DNA from: Norana najaformis
Lineage: Eukaryota; Annelida; Clitellata; Crassiclitellata; Hormogastridae
Length of the DNA stretch: 64,000 nt
Assembly: GCA_964023275.1 (NCBI GenBank)
Contig: OZ029916.1
Span: forward strand, 12,516,607-12,580,606
Reading direction: 5' to 3'
Each line of letters begins with the position of its first letter. Position 1 is the first letter of the stretch. The notes under the pieces were generated by a model. It was not told the origin of the DNA. It did not search any database and worked only from the letters and a program-made list of their open reading frames with translations. Shown in pieces: positions 1 through 10,490 of this stretch. The translations under genes were made by a program, and so were the position numbers.

Positions 1-479
1 CATGACTAATAAACAGACATTTAACTGAAATGCTATGAATAGCTCTATTAGCTGTTTTACCAAAAGTAGATTACTTGTGTAAGAAAAAGCAAGGCCAATT
101 ATCTCCTTACCACTCTCAGTATTCAGTGAAGAGGTATAATTTATCCTAAGTTAGTAATTTTTTATCATCTCTGGAGCACAGATACAGAATGTGAATTTCT
201 GCTTTGAAGAAGCTGAAGACAGGTGAAAGAGGTTACTGACAGTAACAACAATCAGTTTGACAAATTATAAGTGTAAAGAAAGACAACTTGAAGCATACAA
301 GCATTTTTACCATGTTTTACCACAGTAAAATATAAAGCAGGTTTTTACAGGTGAAAAATTGTTTAGCATCACTAGCATTAACCATTAAGTTGATCAGAAG
401 GAACGCCAGGTTCCCACTTCTGCGGGAACCTGGCATTTTTGTCAACACTGTTTAATAACACTGTAACCGTAATTGTGAT
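1..479. other. AT-rich non-coding stretch, no gene seen
   Basis: No open frame with recognisable protein similarity is visible on either strand. The only structure is the short perfect inverted repeat listed separately. It ends at the 3' tail of the LINE that starts near 480. Confidence 0.6.
405..434. repeat. Perfect 11-bp inverted repeat (hairpin)
   Basis: GCCAGGTTCCC (405-415) is repeated in inverse at 424-434 with an 8-base loop, and a short T-run follows. In bacteria this would look like a terminator, but the whole window is eukaryotic, so no function is inferred. Confidence 0.6.
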
Positions 480-1500
480 CAAAAACTTATAAAACATCAC
501 TTCAAGATAAAACTCATCAGAGGCACTCCCGGCCTAATGTCCCAGAACTAGTGGAGAATAACACGGTCTTCAAACACTTGCAGAAAAGGTCGCCAGACAA
601 GTCGTTCCATGAAGCAGGGCCAACAATGGCTGTGCGGTGGTAGTGCAAACCATAGGGACCACCAGGTCTGCCTGAACAGCTGATCGCAACAGTCGGCGAC
701 CGCGTACAGTAGAAACAGGAACACAAAGTTCCCTTAGGTAAATCAGAGAACATCCAACAAGGCAGCTGCACCCAAGGACCAGAATTTTAAAGAGAATGCG
801 CTCTCGAATTGGAAGCCAGTGAAGTTTTCCAACATGAAAATTAACACTGTAACACTATAAGGAGATATGGCCAAACTTAGGAATGCCGCCAAACAAGTGA
901 GCTGCTACATTTAGGACAGATTGAAGTTGGGAAAGGGAGAAGGATCCAAGACCAGCAAAAATCATGTTTCCAAAGTCAATTCTGGAGCAGATGAGTGCGT
1001 GGACTAGAGTGATGGAGGACTGGGTTGAAAGGGAGCATCGGGTAGTGCGTATTTGACGCAGATGGTAAAAACAGGTACGGCACACATTATTAATGTGCTC
1101 CTGCAAAGTGAGCTCATGATCCAGGGTCACTGCCAGATTTTGCACCGAAATATGGAAAGAAACGTGGGGAAAGAGGAGGGATAAAGTTACCATGTCAATC
1201 TTTGAGAGTTGGATGGAGCCGCCAGGCCAGATGAACTGAGTCTTGTTGGAGTTCAGACAAAGGTGGTTCGATTTAACCAGGCGTCGAGTGCCGACGATGC
1301 ATGAAGCAATCAGTGGGTCATAGAAACAGCCTCTGCCAACTGGCCATGAGTGTGTCGGTGCTTGTGTGTCGTCGGCGTATTGTTGAAAATAGAATAGGGC
1401 GTGATATTTAAGTAATTTTTTCATAGACTGATTAAAATTGAGTATATTATAGTCAACCTGAAAAACAGATAGCATGCCGCACATTTGAGCAGTCATTAAT
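480..1500 (-). mobile_element. L2/CR1-clade LINE, 3' half (family F), 5'-truncated
   Basis: Minus-strand frames at 1496-855 and 771-517 give the C-terminal half of a non-LTR reverse transcriptase. Visible are the YADDTQ palm box near the start, the L.VTLD.ELTLQEHI thumb signature, a block with LVHALICSRIDFGN, and the final GPASWNDLS and LKTVLF blocks. The palm core upstream of YADD is missing, so the copy is 5'-truncated near 1500. The 3' end carries a TTATAAG motif and an attac-like tail similar to the elements ending near 33955 and 59815. A frame change between 855 and 771 shows it is dead. Confidence 0.8.
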
Positions 1501-1779
1501 TGAGGCAGTGCAAGTTAAAAAAACTTCAGTTATCGTTTTTTTAATTACCAAGCAAAACTGAATGGTAGGCCTATTGCATTATTTATATATGTATCAGTCT
1601 TTTATTCACCAAACAGCACAAAAATCAAAACACAAGAATAAAGAAAAAATTAGCAAATTGATACAGACAGCATACTGCCTGTGATTTTATACTACTAACA
1701 GCATAAAAAAATTCAATAAATTTTGGTGACTGAGAAAATCACATAGAAAAATTAACAGCAACATTATCACTGATAGAAC

Positions 1780-2720
1780 ATTTCATCATTTATGGAAATA
1801 TGGAAAAATGCAGTCTTCTGGTCAACCAGCAGTCTTTAATGCTAGGTTCCTGCATGAAGTGCAGTATAGACTCAACATTGCTATGATCGATTTTGAATAG
1901 TTTGCATATGGCAGTGCTGTAAATGTACTCCAAAGAGTTAGCTCACTGTTGCTAAAACATGAATGAGGAAAGGTTTACACTGGGCACTAACTAAATGCAG
2001 TGGGACAGGTTCACTAAATTTATATTATTTACCATACAAAGAATTGTATGATTTATAAAACTTCACTCTCATTTCATGCAGACTAACTTTTAATGACTTA
2101 GCTGCAATCAGAAAACAGCCCAGATATAAGTTTAAGCTTATCAACAATGATTATTTCTGTTCCACTGAATGTCATTACTTAGATTATATATTGAAACAAT
2201 GATTCAATTCTTATACATTTAATTTCATATCCAAACTTTCTAGTTCAACAGAGCAAATGTCATCCATTGCTTGAAGATCACACAGTAATACAGATATTAA
2301 AAGGAGGTCATCTGCATACATGATGCCCCACAAGAATACCTCCCCATGGCTGGATTGACTTAACTTTTCAGTTATGTTGTTGACATACTCAGGAAACAGA
2401 ATTGGGGATAGACCGTCACCTTGCCTAACTACAGAGGCCAGGGTTAAAAGAAAGTCATGCCTAATAGCACATTATCCCATGTCACAAAAGCTGCACTCGG
2501 GCTATACCAGGTTATGAGTGGTTACAAATTCATGAGAAATGTTTTTTGTCTGTCCATTTGCTTAACGAACAATACAGTGATTCATTTTGTCAAAAGCTTT
2601 AGACTTGCCCAATGCACACAGTCTGTACACGGTCCATTCAAAAGGGCAAGCATAAATTCATTGAAAAATGAGCAGGTTGAGACTATAGAAAAACATAGAT
2701 ATTTACATTTTACATAAGTC
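1780..2720 (-). pseudogene. Old LINE reverse-transcriptase fragment
   Basis: On the minus strand, a CKSKAFDKM block, RQGDGLSPILF (about 2398-2426) and MYADDLL (about 2303-2320) appear in order. A decayed C-terminal stretch follows with MRVKFYKSYNSLYGK and further on NSELTLWSTFTALPY. The order palm-finger, YADD, then a conserved Tyr/Asn-rich tail is that of a non-LTR RT of a different clade from the L2-type copies nearby. Many stops make it a fossil. Clade assignment is uncertain. Confidence 0.6.
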
Positions 2721-2929
2721 TATTGTAAACCTATGACTAGTAAAGTAATCCACTGATGCTCTGACTGCAAGAAGTGCAAGTGAAACCCAAATTCTTTCTG
2801 AACCCAAACTGCAAGTCGGATGTGAATAAATAGGTACCATACTGCACTAGCACACACATTTCAAAGAGGTTAGATAAATTTGAATTTAATGTTATGCCTC
2901 GATAGTTATCACTTCACTCCTTGCAATCT

Positions 2930-3060
2930 CTGTGCAGCTCTTTCACCTAAAACTGAAAACACTCCTTTTCCACACATTTTTCCTGATTCCTCATCTTCCC
3001 CTTATCAGTCTTGCCACTGCTATTCTGAAGACCATCCACCGTATCTTGTCTCGTAGACTG
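2930..3060 (+). mobile_element. LINE family B, 3'-terminal coding scrap
   Basis: The plus frame gives FHLKLKTLLFHTFF, equivalent to the FHSKLKTLLF C-terminal block seen near 15343 and 33001. Only the last ~40 codons of the RT ORF and the start of the 3' UTR remain before a different LINE fragment begins. Confidence 0.5.
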
Positions 3061-3858
3061 TCAATCGGTCACTTGCTGATGGCTCCTTCCGATCATTTTC
3101 CTCTCGTGCAATAGTCCACCCTTTCCTGAAGAAACCGTCTTTGAATGCTGACACAATGTCAAACTATTGACCATTGTCATACTTGCATTTTATTTCTAAA
3201 TTTCTTGAACATGTTGCTAAAAGTCAACTGGAAGTGCAACTGTCTTCAAACCTCTTTACTTCTGCATTTCCAGTTAGCATATCACAAATTCGACTCCACT
3301 AGGCAGCTCTACTCTCTATCCAAAATTCTATTATCTGCCCCATGGAGAATTGTAAAGTAATTGCACTTGCTTTTCTTGCATTTCCTGTCTGATATCTTAC
3401 TCTGTCAACTTGAGCACTGGTTTGGTGTATCAGATCTGGCCCCAAACTGGTTCCAGTCATATTTTATTTCCTATGCTCAATCAGCAGATCAATGTCAGGC
3501 TGGGTACCACTCCTTTGTGGCTTCCCTTAGGGCTCTGTTCTTGGTCCCTTACTTTTCTCCTTGTACACCACTCCACTGAGCATTTTACTGAGTCAGTGGT
3601 TGAAGCACAGTGTTTAGGCCTATGCTGATAATCTAATCTAATGGCTTCTATAGCGCTTTTACAATAAAACCCAGGTCATGAGTCGATGGACGCTTCAAGT
3701 CAAAATTGCTCATTGCTTAACTGATGATACTTGACTAAATTTCCTTTGATAATCCCCCTTCTTCCAGCTCTCTCACTTTATTATCTGACATCTTTAATCA
3801 AGTTCAGTCTTGGATAGCAGAAAGTGAACTGCTTTTAAACAATGCTGATTCTAACCTG
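3061..3858 (+). pseudogene. LINE family C reverse-transcriptase remnant
   Basis: Across shifted plus frames one can follow FSRAIVHPFLKKPSLN, MSNYRPLS, the fingers, a broken FDTVDH region, LVWCIRSGPKLVPV and [17 protein letters not shown]. After a ~90-bp interruption it continues with SSSSLTLLSDIFNQVQSW and AESELLLN. The same blocks occur in the same order in the minus-strand copy at 20855-20146, so this is the same family in opposite orientation. It has numerous frameshifts and stops. Confidence 0.7.
3634..3727 (-). mobile_element. L2-type 3' tail (TTAGAT type) inserted in the LINE C copy
   Basis: The stretch starts TAATCTAATCTAA and contains TATAGCGC and GCTTCAAGTCAAAAT. On the minus strand it ends GCGCTATAGAAG then TTAGATTAGATTA. 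The same ~90-bp unit recurs at 26697, 34258 and 42613. It interrupts the LINE C reading, so it is a heavily 5'-truncated insertion of a LINE or of a SINE using the LINE tail. Confidence 0.6.
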
Positions 3859-3859
3859 C

Positions 3860-4492
3860 GCACATGCGCACAACCTCTGAAGACAATGATTTTCTGCCTG
3901 TGCACACATTTTGTGAGTGCTCAGATTAAGTAAGTTATATTTAGCTCACTTTTACAGCTTCTGGCATATTTAGCCTACTATGGTCAGAACTCGAAAGCTT
4001 CTATATCCTATATTGCCAAGCCACAAGATGGCTTAAGTTGTGAAGAGTCCTTCCCGCGTGGTCCTCGTAATACAGTTAGCCAAATGGCTGGTCAACAGTT
4101 GTCACTGGTCACAAGGAGTGCGCTGCCTGTACTCTGAACTCTAGCCTATATGTGATGGATGCTCAATGCTCAATGCTCAGTGGTTGCAGGTATATCATGT
4201 GATTTGGTCTGCAATGTAAGTAGCCCTTTGTTTTCTTACTACAGTCACTCTTGGTCAATGGGCCTAGTTTATTCTTGTAGACTAATGCACTTGATTAAAT
4301 AGTTCTATACTCTTTATATTTGACCGTTTGTAATTAAATAAAGTCAAAAATCAAAATTATCAAACAATGGCTTTTTTGCTAGAAAAACAACTTGTGTACA
4401 TTTTAAACGAATAATACTGCGCCTGAACTTCCGTCATTGGATACAGAACGCAAACCATTACGTAATATCTTTCCGTAATAATAATATATACA
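3860..4492 (-). mobile_element. Candidate 3' LTR of the gypsy-type remnant
   Basis: A purine tract at 4504-4493 (minus) is directly followed by TGTATATATTATT, the expected layout of polypurine tract plus LTR start. The LINE C copy ends near 3858, so about 630 bp lie between. I found no matching 5' LTR above 7140 and no target duplication, so both the boundary and the identity are tentative. No coding capacity is seen here. Confidence 0.3.
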
Positions 4493-4504
4493 CTCTCCCC
4501 CACC
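4493..4504 (-). promoter_or_regulatory. Possible polypurine tract
   Basis: On the minus strand the sequence reads GGTGGGGGAGAG immediately before TGTATATA. In LTR elements such a tract primes plus-strand DNA synthesis next to the 3' LTR. Support is positional only. Confidence 0.35.
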
Positions 4505-4590
4505 AAGAGCCAATTACAGGTAACTTAAAAGCCACTTCTAGGCAATCATAAAAACAAATAACAAACAAACTACTAAATTACGGCAATTAA

Positions 4591-5406
4591 TCCAACATTA
4601 TCACATCGTCATCTTCATCCTCGCCAGTAAGTGTCAGAGGACGGACTTCCGCGTGGGGGCCCGAACCCCGCGCTCGCAACCTCAGTAAGCCCCGCGTATC
4701 GCCCATTCAGGGAGCCGAGGGAAAAGCACAGAAAATACCTCTAAGAAGCGTTCCCACGAGGTGAAGCCAGCCGAAGGAGGGGCTCGGCCGACCAAAACGC
4801 CGAGGTCACGCGATAGATCTGCAGACGGCAGCCAGTCATCTAGGAACTGAAGAAGGTCCGCATTCGGTTCCGGCATGGTCAGGTCTGAGTTGTGAGTTGA
4901 CTCTCGTCGGCTCCTTCCGAGAGACCAACGCTCGTAGACGGGGCGTCATCCAAGAACCGAAGAAACTCTGCGTCCATTTCCGGCAGTGTCAGGTCTGAGT
5001 CGAACAGCGCGTCGGCTCCTTCCGATCGACCAACGCTTGTATACGGGGCGTCATCCAGGAACCGAAGAAACTCCGCATCCAGTTCCGCCATGGTCAGGTC
5101 CAGGTCCAGAGGCGCCTCGGTTCCTTCCGAGAGACCAGCGCTCGTAGACGGGGCGTCGTTCGGGTCGAAACCGCTCGAAGAAGAAGCTTGCATAGGTAGT
5201 AAGTTGACCGCCGAAGCGTCGTCGGAACAGGAAGCACCCGAGAGAAGAGCCTCGTACTGTTAACAGCGCTGACCGCACTCACGCAAGCTTTGCGCTTGAA
5301 GTCCTTGACATTGACGAGAATGACGGCGTAGCGACCGTTTCGCCCAAGTGCCCGTGAACAAGGTTCCGCACTCCTTACACTGAAGAATTAAGAGTCTCTC
5401 CACCAT
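4591..5406 (-). pseudogene. Accessory third ORF of the gypsy-type element: zinc knuckle plus acidic 35-aa repeats
   Basis: An ATG at 5406 opens MVERLLILQCKECGTLF, then RSLRRHSRQC, a Cys-x2-Cys...His...Cys zinc-knuckle-like motif within 40 residues. One TAA separates this from a same-frame continuation beginning MQASSSSGFDPND at 5193. There follow about 3.4 copies of a 105-bp (35-aa) tandem repeat, with core LDAEFLRFLDDAP and SEGAD; unit starts are near 5126, 5021 and 4916. Frame shifts then lead through LLQFLDDWLPSADLSRDL to an acidic end, TGEDEDDDVIMLD, before a stop near 4591. It lies downstream of the integrase, in the env position, but has no signal peptide or membrane segment. I do not recognise a family. 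An acidic regulatory or DNA-binding role is a guess from composition. Confidence 0.55.
4811..5160 (-). repeat. 105-bp in-frame tandem repeat, ~3.4 copies
   Basis: The pattern TCCGAnnGACCAnCGCT recurs at 4916, 5021 and 5126, exactly 105 bp apart. A more diverged partial copy lies below 4916. The period is a multiple of three, so the repeat is kept in a coding frame. Confidence 0.8.
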
Positions 5407-5500
5407 CGTGAACTTCAACTTTCTGTCCGGAGCTGACGTGTGTTCGGCCTTTTAAATCTTTCAGCAGTTTGTCAGGCGACAGCTCGCAGTCTGGTCCTCG

Positions 5501-6800
5501 CTACTGGAATCGAGTTGGCTTACGGACGGCTCGTCGTGACCGTTCCGACACTGGCTCAGCTGCAGTGAACACATGCTGCTCCACCTCCCCATCAGGAGCG
5601 AGTAATCCTACGTCCCCCCGTCCTGGGTTGTCATGGTAAGCTCTCAACTTGTCTATGTGGGCCACGAAAGGTTTGGCCTTTGTTGACTTCTGCAGGACAT
5701 AAGTCAGAGGACTCAACTGGCGCAAAATCTCAAAAGCACCAGTATACATCCGCCGCTATTTGGGCTGCGGCCTATGTACCTCCTCGGTGTGAAGTACCAC
5801 ACCCGAAAACCTATAGCGAATCTAGCGGAGCGGACGCGCAAGTCATATGCGTGCTCCCTACGTTCGGCGGCCCGCCGTAGTTGCTGGCGCACAAGTCTGT
5901 ACGCTGCCTCCAGTCTCTCTAACAGCTCCTCAGCATATGCGGAACAAAAGATCCTTCTTGCTATCTTGTCAGGAGGTCTTCCGTGCACCTCTGTCAGCCG
6001 CTGAGGCGGAGGCCACTTACCTCAATCATTTTGGCCGGGTCCACCCCGATTCCCGTGTGTCCTAGAAAACAGACCGCCCTACACATCAAATGGCATTTAC
6101 TGGGTTTTAACTTGAGACCCGCTTGCCTAAGCTGTTGTAAAACCTGGCTCAGCCTCTGGAAGGTAGCCGGTGCGTTGCATAACCCAAAACGTATCAACCG
6201 CCTTCGCGTGATGAGAGCGGTCTTGTCTGCAACTCGCAGATCCATCTCGACGTGGTGATAACCACTCCTAAGGTCCGGCGTGCTAAACCATTCCGCCCAG
6301 TGATGGCGTCCAGACATTCGTCCATCCTAGGAAGCGGACAAGAATCCTTCCGGGTCAAGTCGTTCAATCGACGATAATCAATGCAAAATCTCATAGTCCC
6401 ATCTTGCTTTTTAACGAGGACCACATTAGCCGCCCACTCGCTCACCGTAGGTTCGATTACCCCGGCAACCAGCATTTGGTCCAACTGCGGGTCAACCACC
6501 GCCCTATGGGGAAACGGTTGTCGCCGCAATGGTTGCCGAATCGGTCTAGCCTCTCCGGTTTCGATTTTATGCTTAAAGATGAAAGTTCATCCTAGATCTT
6601 CTTCTGTTCTAGAAAAAAACATCCTGATACTCCCTTAACAACTCCTCCAATTGGCGAACCACCTTTCCGGGACTTCTTCCGAAATATCTCTCCTAAGCTC
6701 CTCAACAAAGGATACATCTTCCGAAATCCTGTCACCCTGATAGCTTTCTCCATCATCCTTCAACTGGACCGGGTACAACTCTCCCAAGAATTGGTCCTTG
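5501..6800 (-). pseudogene. Ty3/gypsy pol remnant with two internal deletions
   Basis: Minus frames show pre-RT TGEARPIRQPLRRQPF, the RT fingers (VIEPTVSEWAANVVLVKK and CIDYRRLN), DLRSGYHHVEM, and GLCNAPATFQRL. The sequence then jumps directly to QLRQAGLKLKPSKC, so the ~35 residues that should hold the catalytic YxDD box are gone. After GHTGIGVDPAKM (about 6045) comes another jump: RNase H and most of the integrase are absent, and the frame resumes with LTEVHGRPPDKIA, ELLERLEAAYRLVRQQL and VWYFTPRR. The integrase C-terminus follows with LSPLTYVLQ and VAHIDKLRAY. It is a dead, internally deleted copy. Confidence 0.85.
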
Positions 6801-6838
6801 ACAAGCTTAGCAGGCGTCTCACCCGTACAGGCGCTACG

Positions 6839-7137
6839 TTAGACTCCTCCGAGACAACAACTCGTGCCAGATGATTCGCACCAGTAGGTTATATCTTGTC
6901 GTGCACGGCGGGCTATGACAACCCGATACCATTTGAACGCCAATCCACCGCAGGTAGTGAGCTCTTCTACGAAGGCGCGTACAGTCGTAGGGTTGCCGGT
7001 GGTTCTGCGTGGCGATTCGGCCATCCTGCTTTCAGTGCTTTGATTTGGGCCGTTAGGCGTTGATACTCCTCGTCGTCTGTAGCTGCCTTCTGTGTAGCGT
7101 CTATCGTTCCCTGCGATGTATGAGATGCATGTGTCGT
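6839..7137 (-). pseudogene. Gypsy-type 5' coding region remnant
   Basis: An ATG at 7137 begins MTTHASHTSQGT and leads to EEYQRLTAQIKALKAGWP, with a stop after about 55 codons. The second block resembles the linker between RNase H and integrase of gypsy elements (compare DDEHQQLIGQ in the element at 51.3-54.9 kb). This may therefore be an out-of-order or deleted pol piece rather than gag. It lies upstream of the RT in the same orientation. Confidence 0.4.
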
Positions 7138-7140
7138 CAT

Positions 7141-7785
7141 GCTGTATAATGAAAATATACTTTATAATATACTTTATGCAATGCTAATGAACTTACACGT
7201 CTAGGGCTTAGCACTGTTCAGATATCGAGACAGTCTTTCTACTCCAGTGTGAAGTGCTACTACGTTCCTCGTTCCGTACGCTGTGCGGCTGGCCAATGGG
7301 GAGGCGTGGCCTTCGCTGACCAATCGTATTGCAGTGCGTTTCCCTTTTATTCGCATTTGCTTGTGATAGTTGTGTTTGTTGTGCACATACTTACTGAACT
7401 AGATTTTCATTTCACTGATTAATTGCTGTTGTTGGATAAGAATTCGTTTAAATTTAGTATAGTTTTTAAGCTGGCCAGCAGAAGCATGAGTAAATAAAGA
7501 ACAAAAGCCAGCTTAGGTAATTAGGAGATATTAATTAGGCTTAACTTAGGCAGCAGGGAACCAGCGTCGCGGCGTCTGCGCTTTATTTCTCAAATCTATA
7601 TTTTCTAACTTCGGCGTCTATTTTGAATTTTTTAATTTTCTTTTCTTACCGGATTTATGCTCTGTCTTTGTTGAGTTCGTTCCAATTTGTTTCAACCTTT
7701 AATCAGCTTAAGATTCCCCTAATTTTGTCCTTTTTGCACCCATTGTTCGCGTTGCGTCTTTACCTTCCGCCATTTTCGCTTCATC
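7141..7785. other. No gene seen; AT-rich flank with (AAT)n
   Basis: This non-coding stretch lies between the gypsy-type remnant and LINE A. A short repeated ATATACTTTATA motif lies at 7156-7176. It should contain the 5' LTR if one survives, but I could not match it to 3860-4492. Confidence 0.5.
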
Positions 7786-7928
7786 TAATAATAATAATAA
7801 TAATAATAATAATTAGCAACTTCTAATGCGCCAGTGCTAATGCACAAGGCATCAACCGATGGCACACCAAAACCAAGCCACAATCAGGTCAATATCCAGA
7901 AGGTCAGTCCGCACGACAGAGAGGCAGC

Positions 7929-10347
7929 CTATGGTGGATAAGCAATTTGAAACAGGTAAGTTTTAAGTCGAGAACGAAATGACAGGAGCGACTGAGCAGA
8001 ACGAACAGACACAGGGAGGGAATTCCAAAATTTTGGTCCAGCAACCGAAAATGCTCGTTTACCAAGAACAGTTCTAGCCCAAGGTATGACCAGAGAAAGA
8101 CAATCAGATGACCTTGCAGAATAATGGTAAGTCTGGGGAATAAAGATTGATTTCAAGTATTGTGGTTGTTCAATGTTTTATAAACTGTAAGTCCTAATTT
8201 GAAACAAATCCTTTGCTGAACAGGAAGTCAATGTAAAGATTTAAGCACAGGGGTTATATGCTCATATTTAGAAGTATTTGTTATGGCTCTAGCCAAGGAG
8301 TTCTGAACTCTTTGGAGTTTCTGCATGTTTGATTTAGTGATACCAACAAGAATGGAGTTACAATAGTCAAGGCGACTGGAGACCAATGCATTAGCTAAGG
8401 ATATTCTGGAAGACATTGGGACATAATGCCTAATTTTGTATGTCTCGAATATACATATATGATGACTTACAAATACCATTTACATAGTTTGTGAGGGACA
8501 TGGTTGAATCGAAAACAACACCCAAGTCACGAGCAGTATCAGTCATCTCAATGAGTGAATCACCCAGTTTTACAGATTTAAGCCATTCGAATTTCTTAAG
8601 TTGCTGAGGAGTGCCAAGCAGTAGAAATTCATTTTTCGAGGGGTTAAGGAGAAGTTTATTTGCTGCCATCCAAGACTGCAGTTCTTCAAAGGCATCAGAC
8701 AACAGCTGGACAGACGAGTGACAAGTCAAACTGTCAAATGAGATGTAGATTTGGGTGTCCTCAGCATAGAAATGATATGCCAGTGAATGATTGTCTAGCA
8801 GAGTACCTAGAGGTGTGGTGTATAATGTAAACAAAAGAGGACCAAGTACAGAACCCCACAAGTCAGCGAGGCACTAGCTGAATAATGTCCATTTAAATAT
8901 ACAGATTGAGTGCAAGGGCTGAGGTAAGTAGCAAACCAGTGTAGGGCAGGACCAGAAACTCCAAACCAATGTTGAAGACGATGCAAAAGGAGAGAGTGGT
9001 CGACAGTATCAAAGGCAGCAGACAAATCAAGGAGAACAAGTGCAGTCACCTTACCGTTATCCATGGAGCACATGATGTCGTTATGAACAGCAAGCAGGGG
9101 AGGTTCTGTTGATTGAAATTTACGGTATGCAGACTGAAATGGAGAAATTAGTGGGTTGGAAGATAGGTGAGCTTGCATACGATTCAAAACTACCCGTTCA
9201 AGAATTTTAGATATAAAATTCAAAGTTGAGATGGGTCTGTAATTAGACAGGTCACTTGGATCGAGAGAAGGTTTCTTTAGCAGATGATGAACTATGGCAT
9301 GAGCAAAACCAGAAGGAAAGGATCCCTCAGGCAATGAGAAATTGATAATTGATGTAATGGTTGGACCAAGGACATAAAACATTCTTTTAGGTAAGAAGTG
9401 GGAATGGTGTCTAGGAGAGAGGTTTTGTCAGGTGAAGAAAATATGAGTCTGCGGACCTCCGCAAGAGTTGTTGGCAGAAAGTAATCCAAGACTGGAGGAG
9501 AAGAACTAGGAAGAAGAAATTTATCACATAACAAATAACCATTAAATTTCAGCCTTATACCAGAAATCTTATCAGCAAAAAAGGTCAAAAATTTACTGGC
9601 TAGCTCTTGGGTAGCACAGAACACGCCAAAAGATGAATTTAATTTCTCTCTGTGTAGTAATTTATTCAAAGCCATCCACAGAGTTTTTGGAGATGTAGAA
9701 CTTTCGGCAATTACATTAGTTAAATATTCTGATTTTGCTGAAGAAACAAGTTTGCGCACAAGTTTACACTGTTGCTTAAACCTACTGAGATCTGAGGGAA
9801 GTCGAGAGTGCTGCCACCAACGCTCTAACTGACTTCTGTGACGCCTAACATCGGAAATGGCAGAGTTGAACCAAGGCTGGGGTGTGCGCTCTACTACTCT
9901 TTTAGTTCTAAAAGGAATTTGTCTGTCAAGAAGCTCAGATAAAGTAGACTGGAACTGCATAGCCAGTTCATTAGCAGTTTGTGCAGGAGATAACCACAAT
10001 GGAGATGTTAAGATATCATGCTTCAACTTATTTAAATCATGCTTCAACTTATTTAAATCAATTTTATGCCAAGGACGAAATTTAATAGTTTTATAATTTG
10101 AAGGTGATTTAAAAGGGAAGTCAAATTTTGAGGAAATTGCAATATGATCTGATAAATATGACTCAAGTGGCGAGACAGAATGAAGTGATTTTGAGTCAGA
10201 ACGAGTTATCAAAACATCTGAGGTGTGGCCTTTATTATGTGTAGGAAAGGTAACAAGTTGTTTCATGTCGGACCCTTCTAACATATCAAGAAATGATGAG
10301 GAATAATGACCAGCTGTATCAATATGAATATCTAACTGCCACGTCAT
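7929..10347 (-). pseudogene. LINE A ORF2 remnant: endonuclease C-terminus and reverse transcriptase
   Basis: The reading passes through five overlapping frames (10347-9292, 9382-8807, 8861-8430, 8479-8228, 8156-7929), so at least four frameshifts exist. Endonuclease end: PTHNKGHTSDVLITRS and ESYLSDHIAISS. RT: PSDLSNYRPISTLNF, DLSAAFDTVDHSLLLHRL, a damaged CGVL..VLF block, [13 protein letters not shown] (the palm YADD is now YAED), [17 protein letters not shown] and [15 protein letters not shown]-terminus: AFSVAGPKFWNSLPVSV and FRSRLKTYLFQIAY. The YAED change alone would impair catalysis. Confidence 0.85.
10017..10058 (-). repeat. 21-bp tandem duplication inside LINE A ORF2
   Basis: CATGCTTCAACTTATTTAAA is present twice in direct succession. 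It adds seven residues in frame (LNKLKHD twice) to the endonuclease-RT linker of this copy. Confidence 0.75.
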
Positions 10348-10490
10348 CTTAAATCACATAATGTTTAATTCAATCATTCTTCTTATTTTCGGCCTACGTT
10401 GCATGATCGCCTTTCATATCAGTTGCCAACCCTTCCACACCCGCTTGCCATACATTATTCCAACAGCCAAATATTTTTACTGAGCCCAAT

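Larger units (their letters stand above)
7786..10350 (-). mobile_element. L2-clade LINE family A, long 5'-truncated copy
   Basis: From the 5' side (10350) downwards the element encodes the C-terminal half of an APE-type endonuclease, a linker, a full reverse transcriptase and a C-terminal region. It ends in a 3' UTR with GCGCATTAGAAGTTGCTAA and an (AAT)n tail at about 7788. Truncation removes the endonuclease N-terminus. Near-identical 3' parts occur at 14131-14828 and 23750-24475 on the plus strand, defining a multi-copy family. Confidence 0.9.

Noticed and set aside
405..440. Rho-independent terminator
   Set aside because: Introns, LINEs and SINEs show that the DNA is eukaryotic, where such a hairpin has no terminator meaning.
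5051..5282. Arg-rich alternative minus frames over the 105-bp repeat
   Set aside because: The acidic-repeat frame keeps the repeat period in register and is colinear with the upstream zinc knuckle; the Arg-rich frames are its shadows.
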